Shown one piece after another: positions 16,893 to 24,235 of a stretch of 44,268 nt of DNA. Source of the DNA: Pseudomonas sp. (GTDB taxonomy: Bacteria > Pseudomonadota > Gammaproteobacteria > Pseudomonadales > Pseudomonadaceae); contig NZ_JAQGNX010000156.1 of assembly GCF_028293835.1 (NCBI RefSeq), positions 1 through 44,268 of the forward strand, given 5' to 3'. Both the position numbers and the translations under genes were made by a program. The number at the start of each line of letters is the position of its first letter. The first letter of the stretch is position 1. The notes beneath the pieces were generated by a model, which saw nothing but the letters and a program-made list of their open reading frames with translations, did no database searches and was not told the DNA's origin.

Positions 16893-17300
16893 GTGGAAGA
16901 AGTCATTGAAGAGCTGCGTGAAAAGAACGAACGGGTACCCGTGCCCCTCGAATTGCCCGATGAAGACGTGCTGGTAGAAATCGAGGAACAGTTGTTCATC
17001 AATATTCCTTTCGTTTTCAAAGAGTTCCTGCTGACCGTGAGCGACGTGGTGTATGGCAGTCTGGAACCGGTGACCGTGATGGACCCGCAGTCTCATACCT
17101 ACCTGCCAGAAGTCTGTGCAACGGCATGGGACATTGGCGTACCACGGGAATTGATCCCGATCTGCCAGAACGGCGACGACTATTACTGCGTGGAGGAAGA
17201 CGGCACTGTCGTGCTGTGGTCCGCCGAAGAAGAGTTGGTCACGGAAGAAAGCTGGGAATCAGTCTGGCACTGGGCCCGGGATGTCTGGCTGGAAAGCTAA
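16893..17300 (+). CDS. SMI1/KNR4 (SUKH) family protein
   Basis: 135 residues, strongly acidic, starting at GTG 16893 with an AGAGGA motif upstream. The sequence follows the SUKH fold: an N-terminal helix with PVPLELPDEDVLVEIEEQL, then INIPFVFKEFLLTVSDVVYGSLEPVT (the I(P)xxFkeFLL...nGg region), LPEVCATAWDIGVPRELIPIC, and DDYYCVEEDGTVVLWS. SUKH proteins are often immunity proteins of polymorphic toxins, but solitary chromosomal copies beside housekeeping genes exist in pseudomonads. No toxin gene is adjacent here. Its own promoter and terminator boundaries suggest independent expression. The function is unknown. Confidence 0.82.
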   Translation: MEEVIEELREKNERVPVPLELPDEDVLVEIEEQLFINIPFVFKEFLLTVSDVVYGSLEPVTVMDPQSHTYLPEVCATAWDIGVPRELIPICQNGDDYYCVEEDGTVVLWSAEEELVTEESWESVWHWARDVWLES

Positions 17301-17495
17301 GCCAACATTTGGATGCCGTTCCGGGGCAACACCAGGACGGTTCCAGCTAACGTTACTCTGTGGGACCTGAAATGCAGGCTTACGTGACGGCGGCCCCTTC
17401 GCTGTCGTCCCGATTATTGCTGTATAAAAAATCGACCAAAAACGTAAGCACCGCCATAAGGTGCACTTCTGACATACCCACCCCGTGAGTACGCT

Positions 17496-17981
17496 ATGGA
17501 ACCCGGAAACGCCCAGCTATCGATGACCGTATTGATGACCCCGGACATGGCCAATTTCTCTGGCAACGTCCATGGTGGCACGCTACTCAAGTACCTCGAT
17601 GAAGTTGCCTACGCCTGCGCCAGCCGTTACGCCGGGCGCTACGTGGTGACTCTGTCGGTGGACCAGGTGATTTTTCGTGAGCCGATCCACGTTGGCGAAC
17701 TGGTGACCTTCCTTGCGTCGGTCAACTACACCGGCAATACCTCGATGGAAGTCGGGATCAAGGTCGTTACTGAAAACATCCGTGAGCGTTCAGTTCGCCA
17801 CACCAACAGCTGTTTCTTCACCATGGTGGCGGTGGACGATCAGCGTAAACCCGCTGCCGTGCCGCCGCTTGAGCCACAAACCAGCGAAGACAAGCGTCGC
17901 TTCGTTCAGGCCAAGCAACGGCGTCAATTGCGCCAGGAACTTGAGAAGCGTTACCAGGAAATCAAGGAAGAGGCGCCTTAA
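17496..17981 (+). CDS. Acyl-CoA thioesterase, YciA/BACH hotdog type
   Basis: 161 residues with a single hotdog domain. The catalytic helix region is FSGNVHGGTLLKYLDEVAYA: N24 and the HGG motif at 26-28 followed by D35, as in YciA/acyl-CoA thioesterase 7 homologues that hydrolyse acyl-CoAs to free fatty acid and CoA. The VDQVIFREPIHVGELVTF strand is also typical. The last ~35 residues form a charged helix (KRRFVQAKQRRQLRQELEKR), a common extension in the Pseudomonas proteins. Only a weak GTGAG precedes the ATG. The 195 bp upstream hold no other gene and no terminator I can see. Chain-length preference cannot be predicted. Confidence 0.92.
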   Translation: MEPGNAQLSMTVLMTPDMANFSGNVHGGTLLKYLDEVAYACASRYAGRYVVTLSVDQVIFREPIHVGELVTFLASVNYTGNTSMEVGIKVVTENIRERSVRHTNSCFFTMVAVDDQRKPAAVPPLEPQTSEDKRRFVQAKQRRQLRQELEKRYQEIKEEAP

Positions 17982-18097
17982 GGCCGGTCGCTAAACGGAA
18001 CATTGACCAGAAAGACTGACGAAAATTAAGTCGAGCGGTATGGCTGAAAATCGTCGGACCCGGTTAAGCTGGACGTTCTTTGGTGGAGCACATTTTC

Positions 18098-18493
18098 ATG
18101 CTGACGCTGGGTAATTTTTTCGTCTTGATGGTGCTGGCATCGGGTGCCGCGTGGCTGTGGCATTCCCATGGCTTACGCGAGCGGGCCTTGGCGCGGGTCA
18201 AGCAACACTGCGCGAAACTCGACATCGAATTGTTGGACGGTAACGTGGCGTTGCGCCGCCTTGGGTTTGTACGCGACGCAAACGGCCGAAAACGCCTGGC
18301 GCGGATTTATAACTTTGAATTTACCGTGACCGGCGAGCAGCGGCACCCGGGCACAATTACGATGTTCGGCGCGCATACCGCTCAGATCGAGTTGGCGCCC
18401 TACCCGTTTGAAATAAAAACGCCGCCGCCGACCAGCGACAATGTGATCGAAATGAGTCAATGGCGCGAAAATCACATCAAGCGCAAGTTGTAG
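18098..18493 (+). CDS. DUF3301-type single-pass membrane protein
   Basis: 131 residues from ATG 18098, preceded by GGAG 9 bases upstream. An in-frame TTG 18 bases earlier is a weaker start. One N-terminal transmembrane helix (MLTLGNFFVLMVLASGAAWLW) is followed by a soluble domain with HGLRERALARVKQHC, LDIELLDGNVALRRLGF, RLARIYNFEFTVTGEQRHPG and an IELAPY turn. This matches the conserved gammaproteobacterial DUF3301 family. The function is unknown and the domain probably faces the cytoplasm. It converges with the cobW-type gene, 39 bp away. Confidence 0.83.
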   Translation: MLTLGNFFVLMVLASGAAWLWHSHGLRERALARVKQHCAKLDIELLDGNVALRRLGFVRDANGRKRLARIYNFEFTVTGEQRHPGTITMFGAHTAQIELAPYPFEIKTPPPTSDNVIEMSQWRENHIKRKL

Positions 18494-18532
18494 AGCAGTG
18501 TGCATAAGTAGACCGGGCTGTGCATAACCCGT

Positions 18533-19495
18533 CTAGATCAGGCATGCAGCCAGCTCAACTTGCAGCCTTGCCTCATCCTGGGGTCCGCTGAAAATCAATT
18601 CCAGCCGCGAATCCCGGCGCCATTCACTGTTTTGCCAATGAATCGCAGCGCCCTCCAGCGCATTGCCTGACAACCAACCCGCATTGCTGTGGATAACCAG
18701 CTTGGCCCGCCGCCATGCTTGGCTACCGAGCCATTGCTGCACGCGCATCAATTCAAATTGCTGGCTTGGGTGCCAACGCCATCCAATGCTCCATCCTTCA
18801 GCCTGACCTTGGCTCAAACAAATCGGCTGACGCGGATCGGTCCAAATTGCCGGTAACTGCGCCAGACTTTTGGGTGGATTGAAGTTATCCACAGCCGCGT
18901 TTGCCTGTGTATTGACGCCTGGCAATTCAACCAGCGGCAACACGCCTTGTTCGGTCCAGAACAGCCGCCGATTGGGCAACTTCTCGGCGAGTGCGTCGCG
19001 TATAGCTGGGCTCAGGCTTTCAGACTTGTTCATGACCAACAAACCTGCATCGTCCAACGCCGCGCGCTGGCTGTTGGGCAATGGCTGACCGGCGGCAAGC
19101 GCTGCCGCATCCAATACCATGACGCTCGGCTGAACCGCTAATACCCCCTCCCACGGCGGCTCACGCAGTTGTTCCATCAACTGCGCCGGATGCCCCAGCC
19201 CAGACGGCTCGATGAACAATCGGTCTGGCCGTGCTTTTTTTAATAACCGGCCAAGGCCGACCTGAAACGGTGCGCCGTTGACACAGCACAGGCAACCGCC
19301 TGCGACCTCGCCAAGTGCGATACCATCCTTGGCCGTGGTCAATAACGCGGCATCCAGGCCGATCTGACCAAACTCATTGATCAAAATGGCCCAGCGCTCG
19401 CCAGCCGGTTTTTGCCCCAACAGTTGTTTGATTAAAGTGGTTTTGCCCGCGCCCAATGGGCCGGCAATGACATGGGTCGGGATGTTCTGCAACAT
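18533..19495 (-). CDS. COG0523 (CobW/YjiA-type) GTPase, shorter paralogue
   Basis: 320 residues from ATG 19495. P-loop GTPase of the zinc-chaperone COG0523 family: Walker A GPLGAGKTT (about 13-21), NEFGQIGLDAALL switch region, the metal-binding GGCLCC motif (CxCC) and NKSE as the G4 guanine motif. The C-terminal CobW_C half is short (about 220-320) and lacks a His-rich linker. Family members use GTP hydrolysis to deliver zinc or other metals to client enzymes. P. aeruginosa PA5532 occupies the equivalent position near zigA. No Zur-like palindrome lies immediately upstream. It starts 40 bp from the divergent small secreted protein, so control could be by read-through or a promoter in that gene. 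Confidence 0.88.
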   Translation of the reverse strand: MLQNIPTHVIAGPLGAGKTTLIKQLLGQKPAGERWAILINEFGQIGLDAALLTTAKDGIALGEVAGGCLCCVNGAPFQVGLGRLLKKARPDRLFIEPSGLGHPAQLMEQLREPPWEGVLAVQPSVMVLDAAALAAGQPLPNSQRAALDDAGLLVMNKSESLSPAIRDALAEKLPNRRLFWTEQGVLPLVELPGVNTQANAAVDNFNPPKSLAQLPAIWTDPRQPICLSQGQAEGWSIGWRWHPSQQFELMRVQQWLGSQAWRRAKLVIHSNAGWLSGNALEGAAIHWQNSEWRRDSRLELIFSGPQDEARLQVELAACLI

Positions 19496-19535
19496 AATGG
19501 CCGGCTTCTTGAGAGTGAAAGGTACGGGATAAACG

Positions 19536-19892
19536 ATGCGCGTAATCTGGCTGGCAGCACTGCTGTTAATGTTTTCAAGCGGCGCCCGGGCAGAAGCTTG
19601 CGTGGTACATACCCGGGCTGAACGGCTTGATGTCAAAGTCTGCCAAGAAAACCGCAACATTCCGACCAAGCTGTTTCACGATGGGTTCTGCCAGCCGCAA
19701 TTTGCCGGGCAAAAAGTCGATGTCACCTTTGTCGAGCAATGCCCCACAGGCGCATTCGGCGTCTGCGACAACGCCCAAGTCGCCAATATGCCCTATCACC
19801 AAAACATTCACTATTACGGCGTTGCCACCGATGCCCATTACCTCAAGCCCTTTTGCGAAGGCCAGAGCCAGGGTAAATGGCTAACGCCGTAA
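19536..19892 (+). CDS. Small secreted six-cysteine protein of unknown function
   Basis: 118 residues. Clear signal peptide (MRVIWLAALLLMFSSGARAEA, cleavage after about residue 19). The mature part carries six cysteines (in EACVV, KVCQE, GFCQP, EQCPT, GVCDN, PFCEG) that could make three disulfides, plus PYHQNIHYYG and a few other histidines that might bind metal. GGGA is 6 bases before the ATG. It is inserted between the two COG0523 genes on the opposite strand and starts 40 bp from the shorter one. A hypothetical gene occupies the equivalent slot in P. aeruginosa (PA5533). Context suggests a periplasmic role in zinc homeostasis. This is inference, as I do not recognise the family. Confidence 0.75.
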   Translation: MRVIWLAALLLMFSSGARAEACVVHTRAERLDVKVCQENRNIPTKLFHDGFCQPQFAGQKVDVTFVEQCPTGAFGVCDNAQVANMPYHQNIHYYGVATDAHYLKPFCEGQSQGKWLTP

Positions 19893-19913
19893 GCGGACCT
19901 GTAGCGATCCGCC

Positions 19914-21122
19914 TCAGGCCGCCTGCTCTTCGTGCCATGGACCAAACGGGTCAGTAAACAAACGCCATTGTTCGGCGCCCAGGGCCATTTCTTCATCGGT
20001 CAGCAGGCAGCTGTCCAGCTCGTCGTGTAGCCGAGCAAAATTAATGTGCTGCCCAATGAACACTAACTCTTGGCGGCAATCGCCGGTTGTTTCGACCCAA
20101 TTGGCCATGATCGCCGCCGCGCTTTCCGGCTCCTGTGGCCAGTGTTGCCTGGGTACAAACCGCCACCAACGTCCAGCGAAGCCATGCCGCATCAGCCCGC
20201 CTGCTTGCGACCAGCTTCCAGCGTCCTGATGCTTGCTCGCCAGCCAAAAGAAGCCTTTGGAGCGCAGCAATTTGCCGTTGATCCATTCACGGTCGATGAA
20301 GTCGTAAAAGCGCTGGGGGTGAAACGGCCGACGTGCCCGGTAGGCCGTCGAGGCGATGCCATATTCCTCGGTTTCCGGCACGTGCTCACCGCGTAATTCC
20401 TTAAGCCAGCCCGGTGCCAGCGAAGCCCGTTCAAAATCGAAACGGCCGGTATTAAGTATGTTTTTCAGCGGTATTTCGCCCATGACCATGGGAATAATTT
20501 CTGCCTGGACGTTGAGCCGTTGCAAAATCGCGATTAACTCTCGGCGTTCGCTGGAGCTGATCAAGTCGATCTTGCTGATCAAAATAACGTCGGCAAATTC
20601 CACCTGCTCAATCAGCAAATCGGTAATTGAGCGCTCATCGTCCTCACCCAGGGTCTCACCACGGATCGCCAAGCTTTCGGCGGCCTGATAGTCGAGCAAG
20701 AAGTTCATGCCATCTACTACCGTGACCATGGTATCCAGACGCGCCAAGTCAGCCAGGCTTTTGCCTTGCTCATCGCGAAAGGTAAAGGTTTCAGCCACCG
20801 GCAGCGGTTCGGAGATGCCGGCGGACTCGATCAGCAGGTAATCAAAACGGCCCTCTTGCGCCAGCCGACTGACCTCTTCAAGCAAATCTTCGCGTAAGGT
20901 GCAGCAGATGCAGCCATTGCTCATTTCGATGAGTTTTTCGTCGGCACGGTTCAAGCTGACATCCCGTTGAACCTCGCTGCCGTCGATGTTGATTTCGCTC
21001 ATGTCGTTGACGATCACCGCGACTTTCAAACTGTCGCGGTTGCGCAGGACGTAATTGAGCAGGGTGCTTTTACCTGCGCCAAGAAATCCGGACAGCACGG
21101 TAACGGGTAGACGGTTGGGCAT
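19914..21122 (-). CDS. zigA: Zinc-starvation COG0523 GTPase, ZigA type
   Basis: 402 residues. GTP-dependent zinc metallochaperone made when zinc is scarce. Walker [14 protein letters not shown] (about 11-23), [11 protein letters not shown] switch I, the metal-site motif NGCICC (about 69-74), [16 protein letters not shown]alker B region, SKIDL as guanine motif, and a full-length CobW_C domain (about 270-400: [16 protein letters not shown]..., [10 protein letters not shown]). Length and sequence match ZigA (PA5535), which in Acinetobacter also supports histidine catabolism by metallating HutH. GAGGA lies 7 bases before the ATG. A perfect Zur-like palindrome centred 58 bp upstream overlaps a TTGGCT-17-TATAAC promoter on this strand. 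It is divergent from the 129-residue secreted protein. Confidence 0.94.
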   Translation of the reverse strand: MPNRLPVTVLSGFLGAGKSTLLNYVLRNRDSLKVAVIVNDMSEINIDGSEVQRDVSLNRADEKLIEMSNGCICCTLREDLLEEVSRLAQEGRFDYLLIESAGISEPLPVAETFTFRDEQGKSLADLARLDTMVTVVDGMNFLLDYQAAESLAIRGETLGEDDERSITDLLIEQVEFADVILISKIDLISSSERRELIAILQRLNVQAEIIPMVMGEIPLKNILNTGRFDFERASLAPGWLKELRGEHVPETEEYGIASTAYRARRPFHPQRFYDFIDREWINGKLLRSKGFFWLASKHQDAGSWSQAGGLMRHGFAGRWWRFVPRQHWPQEPESAAAIMANWVETTGDCRQELVFIGQHINFARLHDELDSCLLTDEEMALGAEQWRLFTDPFGPWHEEQAA

Positions 21123-21172
21123 CAGGTAGTCCTCATCGGGCGCAGGGCATCAAACAGCAATTGGCCGACGGA

Positions 21173-21187
21173 TGTTATAGTATAACA
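21173..21187. promoter_or_regulatory. Zur box between zigA and a small secreted protein
   Basis: TGTTATA-G-TATAACA, a perfect 7-bp dyad fitting the Zur consensus I know for gammaproteobacteria. It starts 50 bp upstream of zigA and ends 38 bp upstream of the gene at 21226, so one site could control both. On the minus strand its TATAAC doubles as a -10 box 17 bp after TTGGCT. Confidence 0.88.
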
Positions 21188-21225
21188 ATACAAAATAGCC
21201 AACCTGTCTGACAAAGGTCGCTTCA

Positions 21226-21615
21226 ATGAATTACGTTTCGAAAGGTTTTATGGGGCTGGCGCTGCTGATGACCGTGCAGGCACAAGCGACCCCGACGCAG
21301 ATGCAGGCACAGACCACTCGCTGCACCCAGAGCGCAAACGTGTTGGCGTGTAGCGATGCACTGGGCAATCGTTACAGCGTGGCGACGGCGGGCTCGACGT
21401 CCTACGTGCGTGGCTTTGAAGTCGAGGGCGATCGACTCTGGGCACAAACCAGTAGCCGATACGGCATGCTGACGTTTTTCAGCGGACTGGCGTCCAACGG
21501 CGAAACCTGGATTGGCTACAGCCAACGCGTCGGCTGGACAACCATCACCCGAGTGTCCAGCTCTGACGGCAAGCGCAACACATTCACCTGCAACCGCATG
21601 GGCGGCTGCCACTAA
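21226..21615 (+). CDS. Small periplasmic protein, probably Zur-controlled
   Basis: 129 residues with a signal peptide (MNYVSKGFMGLALLMTVQAQA, cleavage near residue 22). The mature chain is rich in Ser, Thr, Gly and Arg and has four cysteines in two pairs (TRCTQ/LACSD near the start, FTCNR/GGCH at the end), suggesting two disulfides that clamp the ends of a beta-rich fold. AAGG is 8 bases before the ATG. Its start is 38 bp from a perfect Zur-like dyad shared with zigA, so zinc-starvation induction is likely. P. aeruginosa PA5534 lies in the same slot. The stop is 9 bp from the convergent amidase stop. I do not recognise a functional domain. Confidence 0.78.
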   Translation: MNYVSKGFMGLALLMTVQAQATPTQMQAQTTRCTQSANVLACSDALGNRYSVATAGSTSYVRGFEVEGDRLWAQTSSRYGMLTFFSGLASNGETWIGYSQRVGWTTITRVSSSDGKRNTFTCNRMGGCH

Positions 21616-21624
21616 CGGCGAAAC

Positions 21625-22854
21625 TCACACCTGGCCTTGCTTGTGCTCTTGCGCCCAGGCCATGTAGGAATCAACCGGCGGGTTGTGTTTGAAATAGCGC
21701 TGCAGGCCCTCAAACAAGCCATCGGCCACCGCCTGCTGGTGACGTGCAGTCACCAGTCGCTGGCTGTCCTGCACATTCGAGATAAAGCCGGTCTCCACCA
21801 AAATCGACGGCACGTCCGGCGACTTGAGCACCGCAAAACCCGCCTGTTCGACGCGCTTCTGGTGCAGCGAAGTTATGCCGGACAAGCTTCCTAGCACGGT
21901 GTTACCCAACTGCAGGCTGGCTGCAATTGTGGCGTTCATCGACATATCGAGAATCACCCCGGCCAACATCGGATCCTTGTCTTTCAGATTAAGCAGGCTG
22001 GTGGCTCCAATCAGGTCGGCGCCGTTTTCGCGCTGGGCCATGAAGCGCGCCGTAGCCGACGTGGCACCGCCTTCTGAAAGCGCATACACCGAGGCACCGG
22101 ATGCTGTGAGGCGCGGCGCAGCGTCGGCATGTACGGAAATGAACATGTCGGCGTTCATCTTGTGTGCAATCTCCACGCGCTTGCGCAACGGTACGAAGAA
22201 ATCGTCATTGCGCACCAGGCGCACATCAAATCCTTTCTCACGCTTGAGGCGCTTGGCCAACAGTTGAGCAATGGACAACACCACGTCTTTCTCGCGCTGG
22301 CCTTTCGAACCAATGGCACCGGGGTCTTTACCGCCATGGCCGGGATCGACTACCACCATGATGTCGCGCTTGGGATGAGCGTTGTCTCGCAACGGCGACG
22401 GCTTTTCCGGTGGCGCCAAGGCGCCCACTGCGGCTATTTGCACGGACGCCTGCGCAGCGTTGCCTAAATCGACCACCAGTCGATGACCTTGCGAGCCTTC
22501 AGGGCCTAACAGAAAACTGTTGAGCTGAACCGGGTTGTTAAGGTCCAGCACGATGCGCGTGTCGCCTTGACCAAAATGCCCGGAGCGAATCGATTTGATG
22601 GGGGTATTGGCCAAGGCTAACTGACTGAAATTGCCCGTCAATTGCGCACCGCTGAGGTCGATGATCAACCGTTCAGGCGCGCTTAACATGAAGGTTTTGT
22701 ACTGCACTGGGCCGCTTAAATCGAACACCAAGCGTAGTTTGTCGTCTGTTCGCCATAAGCGCACAGCGCGAATTTGAGCAGCAGATGCACCCAACGGTAA
22801 TGCCAAGGCCGCACTGGCCAATAGAAGGTTGAGCAACATTTGACGTCTGTGCAT
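21625..22854 (-). CDS. amiC: N-acetylmuramoyl-L-alanine amidase (AMIN + Amidase_3), zinc-regulated paralogue
   Basis: 409 residues from ATG 22854; a longer frame adds 13 unlikely residues. The export signal begins MHRRQMLLN, a twin-arginine-like pattern as in E. coli AmiC, with a hydrophobic core to about residue 26 (GASA). The AMIN domain (about 27-140: IRAVRLWRTDDKLRLVFDLSG) targets the septum. The Amidase_3 zinc peptidase (about 175-395) has all ligands/catalytic residues in VVDPGHGGKDPGA, the REKD glutamate, SVHADA and LVETGFISN. It cleaves the amide between MurNAc and L-alanine during cell separation. Position and Zur-like box match the zinc-starvation amidase beside folE2 in P. aeruginosa (PA5538). 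The box is 57 bp upstream of the start. Confidence 0.93.
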   Translation of the reverse strand: MHRRQMLLNLLLASAALALPLGASAAQIRAVRLWRTDDKLRLVFDLSGPVQYKTFMLSAPERLIIDLSGAQLTGNFSQLALANTPIKSIRSGHFGQGDTRIVLDLNNPVQLNSFLLGPEGSQGHRLVVDLGNAAQASVQIAAVGALAPPEKPSPLRDNAHPKRDIMVVVDPGHGGKDPGAIGSKGQREKDVVLSIAQLLAKRLKREKGFDVRLVRNDDFFVPLRKRVEIAHKMNADMFISVHADAAPRLTASGASVYALSEGGATSATARFMAQRENGADLIGATSLLNLKDKDPMLAGVILDMSMNATIAASLQLGNTVLGSLSGITSLHQKRVEQAGFAVLKSPDVPSILVETGFISNVQDSQRLVTARHQQAVADGLFEGLQRYFKHNPPVDSYMAWAQEHKQGQV

Positions 22855-22910
22855 GGGTGTTCCAAGAATGGGGAGAGCATCCAGGCTCAACAAGGCTTCG
22901 CTGGACTAAT

Positions 22911-22925
22911 AGTTACAATATAACA
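22911..22925. promoter_or_regulatory. Zur box between the amidase gene and the folE2 remnant
   Basis: AGTTACAATATAACA, two mismatches from the TGTTATA-N-TATAACA dyad seen upstream of zigA. It is 57 bp upstream of the amidase and 29 bp before the ATG of the decayed folE2. It may now also serve the downstream znuA-like gene through the remnant leader. Confidence 0.75.
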
Positions 22926-22954
22926 TGTCTATTTACTTCAAAGACGGGCCTTTT

Positions 22955-23313
22955 ATGAACGCGCTGACATTGCCGTGCCTTTGCCGAGAAGCTCAGCCCG
23001 GCGCTTTTTTGTCGACTACCGGAACAGCTTTTGGAGTCCCGCAGGGAATTGTCAAATAGTGCATTTTTGCGTATTGAAGCTGAACTGTTGCTGAAGCGGT
23101 CCGCATTAGTTAGGGCGCTGACCGAATGGAAATCATATCCTTGGAAATGTCTGGGCGTATTGAATGGGTGTGTTCCACGTGGAACTAAGCTTCGACACCA
23201 GTTATTCGTCCGCTTCCTTGTTCCGCAGCACCCCTAGGCAGCTCATCCAGCAGGTGTTCGCCCCGGACGGTCGTGGCCAAGAAGCCGCTGGCAAAGAATG
23301 CCGATTAATTTAA
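22955..23313 (+). pseudogene. folE2: Decayed folE2 (zinc-independent GTP cyclohydrolase I) remnant
   Basis: No intact gene fills this 359-bp stretch, but three pieces translate to FolE2-like sequence. Piece 1, ATG 22955, reads MNALTLP, the usual start of Pseudomonas FolE2. Piece 2, one frame over from 22980 to about 23168, reads FAEKLSPALF, then LPEQLLESRRELSNSAFLRI and EAELLLKRSALV...WKSYP. Piece 3, shifted again at 23170, reads VFHVELSFDTSYSS...RQLIQQVFAPDG and ends at TAA 23311-23313, touching the next gene. The jump between pieces 1 and 2 implies a large internal deletion, and the catalytic Cys region is lost. FolE2 replaces zinc-requiring FolE under zinc starvation. Its slot beside amiC and a Zur box agrees with P. 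aeruginosa. Homology is from memory and not database-checked. Confidence 0.72.
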
Positions 23314-23328
23314 ATGAGGTTTCACCCG

Positions 23329-24222
23329 ATGCGCGTCGCCTTACTCCTGTCCAGTTTGTTGCTGTTGCCGTTATCGTTGTCCGCAGCTGAGAAACTGAAA
23401 GTTGTCGCCAGCTTCAGCATTCTGGCCGATATGGCTCATCAAATCGGTGGGGAACACGTTCAAGTCGTCAGTCTGGTTGGCCCTGATCAAGCCGCTCAGG
23501 GTTTTAAGCCAACCGCCGAAGACGCGAAAAAACTGGCGCAAGCAAATGTGATTATCCAGAATGGCCTGGGGTATGAGCCATGGATGGAGAGATTGATTGC
23601 GCGCAGTGGAACCAGGACGCCGGTGATCACGGTCAGCAACGGCGTGACGCCGCGTACGTGGGATATAGACGGTAAAACCGTCCTCGATCCACACGCCTGG
23701 CAAAGCGTTGCGGATGCGGAGCTCTACGTGAACAACATCGTCACGGCCTTGAGCGCTGCGGACCCAACCCATGAAAATGCATATATTTCCGGCGGAAAAG
23801 CCTATACCAAGCAACTTCACTCGTTGATTGCTGACGCCCACGCAAAAATTGGCTTGATACCGTCAGGTACGTTACCGCCAGGCAGCCGACGCTTCGTGAT
23901 ATCTCATAACGCGTTTGGCTATCTCAGTCGCTCTTATCAAATTGAGTTTTTGACGGCACAAGGCGCTCCAGCAGAGGCAGTACCGACTGCCGAACAGGTC
24001 GACTCGCTGCTCGCGAAAATTCATGAAGGCAAGGCCAAAGCGGTGCTGCTGGACAACACCCAAGCTCCGGATCAACTTCGGAAAATCGCTGACAAAAGCG
24101 GCCTGCCAGTGAAGGGCACGTTGTATTTGGACGCCCTGTCAGCCAACGGCCAGGCAAGTACATTTGTCGGAATGTACCAGGCCAATATCAACACACTGCG
24201 CGATGCGTTGAGTCAGCCTTAA
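23329..24222 (+). CDS. Orphan ZnuA/AztC-like metal-binding periplasmic protein lacking one ligand
   Basis: 297 residues from ATG 23329, chosen over ATG 23314 because GAGG at 23316-23319 is 9 bases upstream. Signal peptide about 1-20 (LLLPLSLSAA). Cluster A-I (TroA-like) substrate-binding fold: KLKVVASFSILADMAHQIGG, NGLGYEPWMERLI, LDPHAWQSV, ISHNAFGYLSRSY, LYLDALS. Zinc ligands H122, H193 and D268 are present. The first ligand, normally His in a GD-x-H-x-Y/F-x-PT motif, is Gln57 in GPDQAAQGFKPT. No His-rich loop. No permease or ATPase gene is nearby, so it must work with transporter parts elsewhere or have another task. It directly follows the folE2 remnant and probably inherits its Zur-controlled promoter. 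Confidence 0.88.
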   Translation: MRVALLLSSLLLLPLSLSAAEKLKVVASFSILADMAHQIGGEHVQVVSLVGPDQAAQGFKPTAEDAKKLAQANVIIQNGLGYEPWMERLIARSGTRTPVITVSNGVTPRTWDIDGKTVLDPHAWQSVADAELYVNNIVTALSAADPTHENAYISGGKAYTKQLHSLIADAHAKIGLIPSGTLPPGSRRFVISHNAFGYLSRSYQIEFLTAQGAPAEAVPTAEQVDSLLAKIHEGKAKAVLLDNTQAPDQLRKIADKSGLPVKGTLYLDALSANGQASTFVGMYQANINTLRDALSQP

Positions 24223-24235
24223 CGGAGATCGAGCA

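Noticed and set aside
19496..19535. A Zur box for the shorter COG0523 gene
   Set aside because: Looked for a TGTTATA-N-TATAACA dyad upstream of 19495 and found none.
23031..23237. A 68-codon plus-strand frame as a separate small gene
   Set aside because: It starts on a TTG without an SD and its content is the middle of the decayed folE2, so it is annotated as part of the pseudogene.
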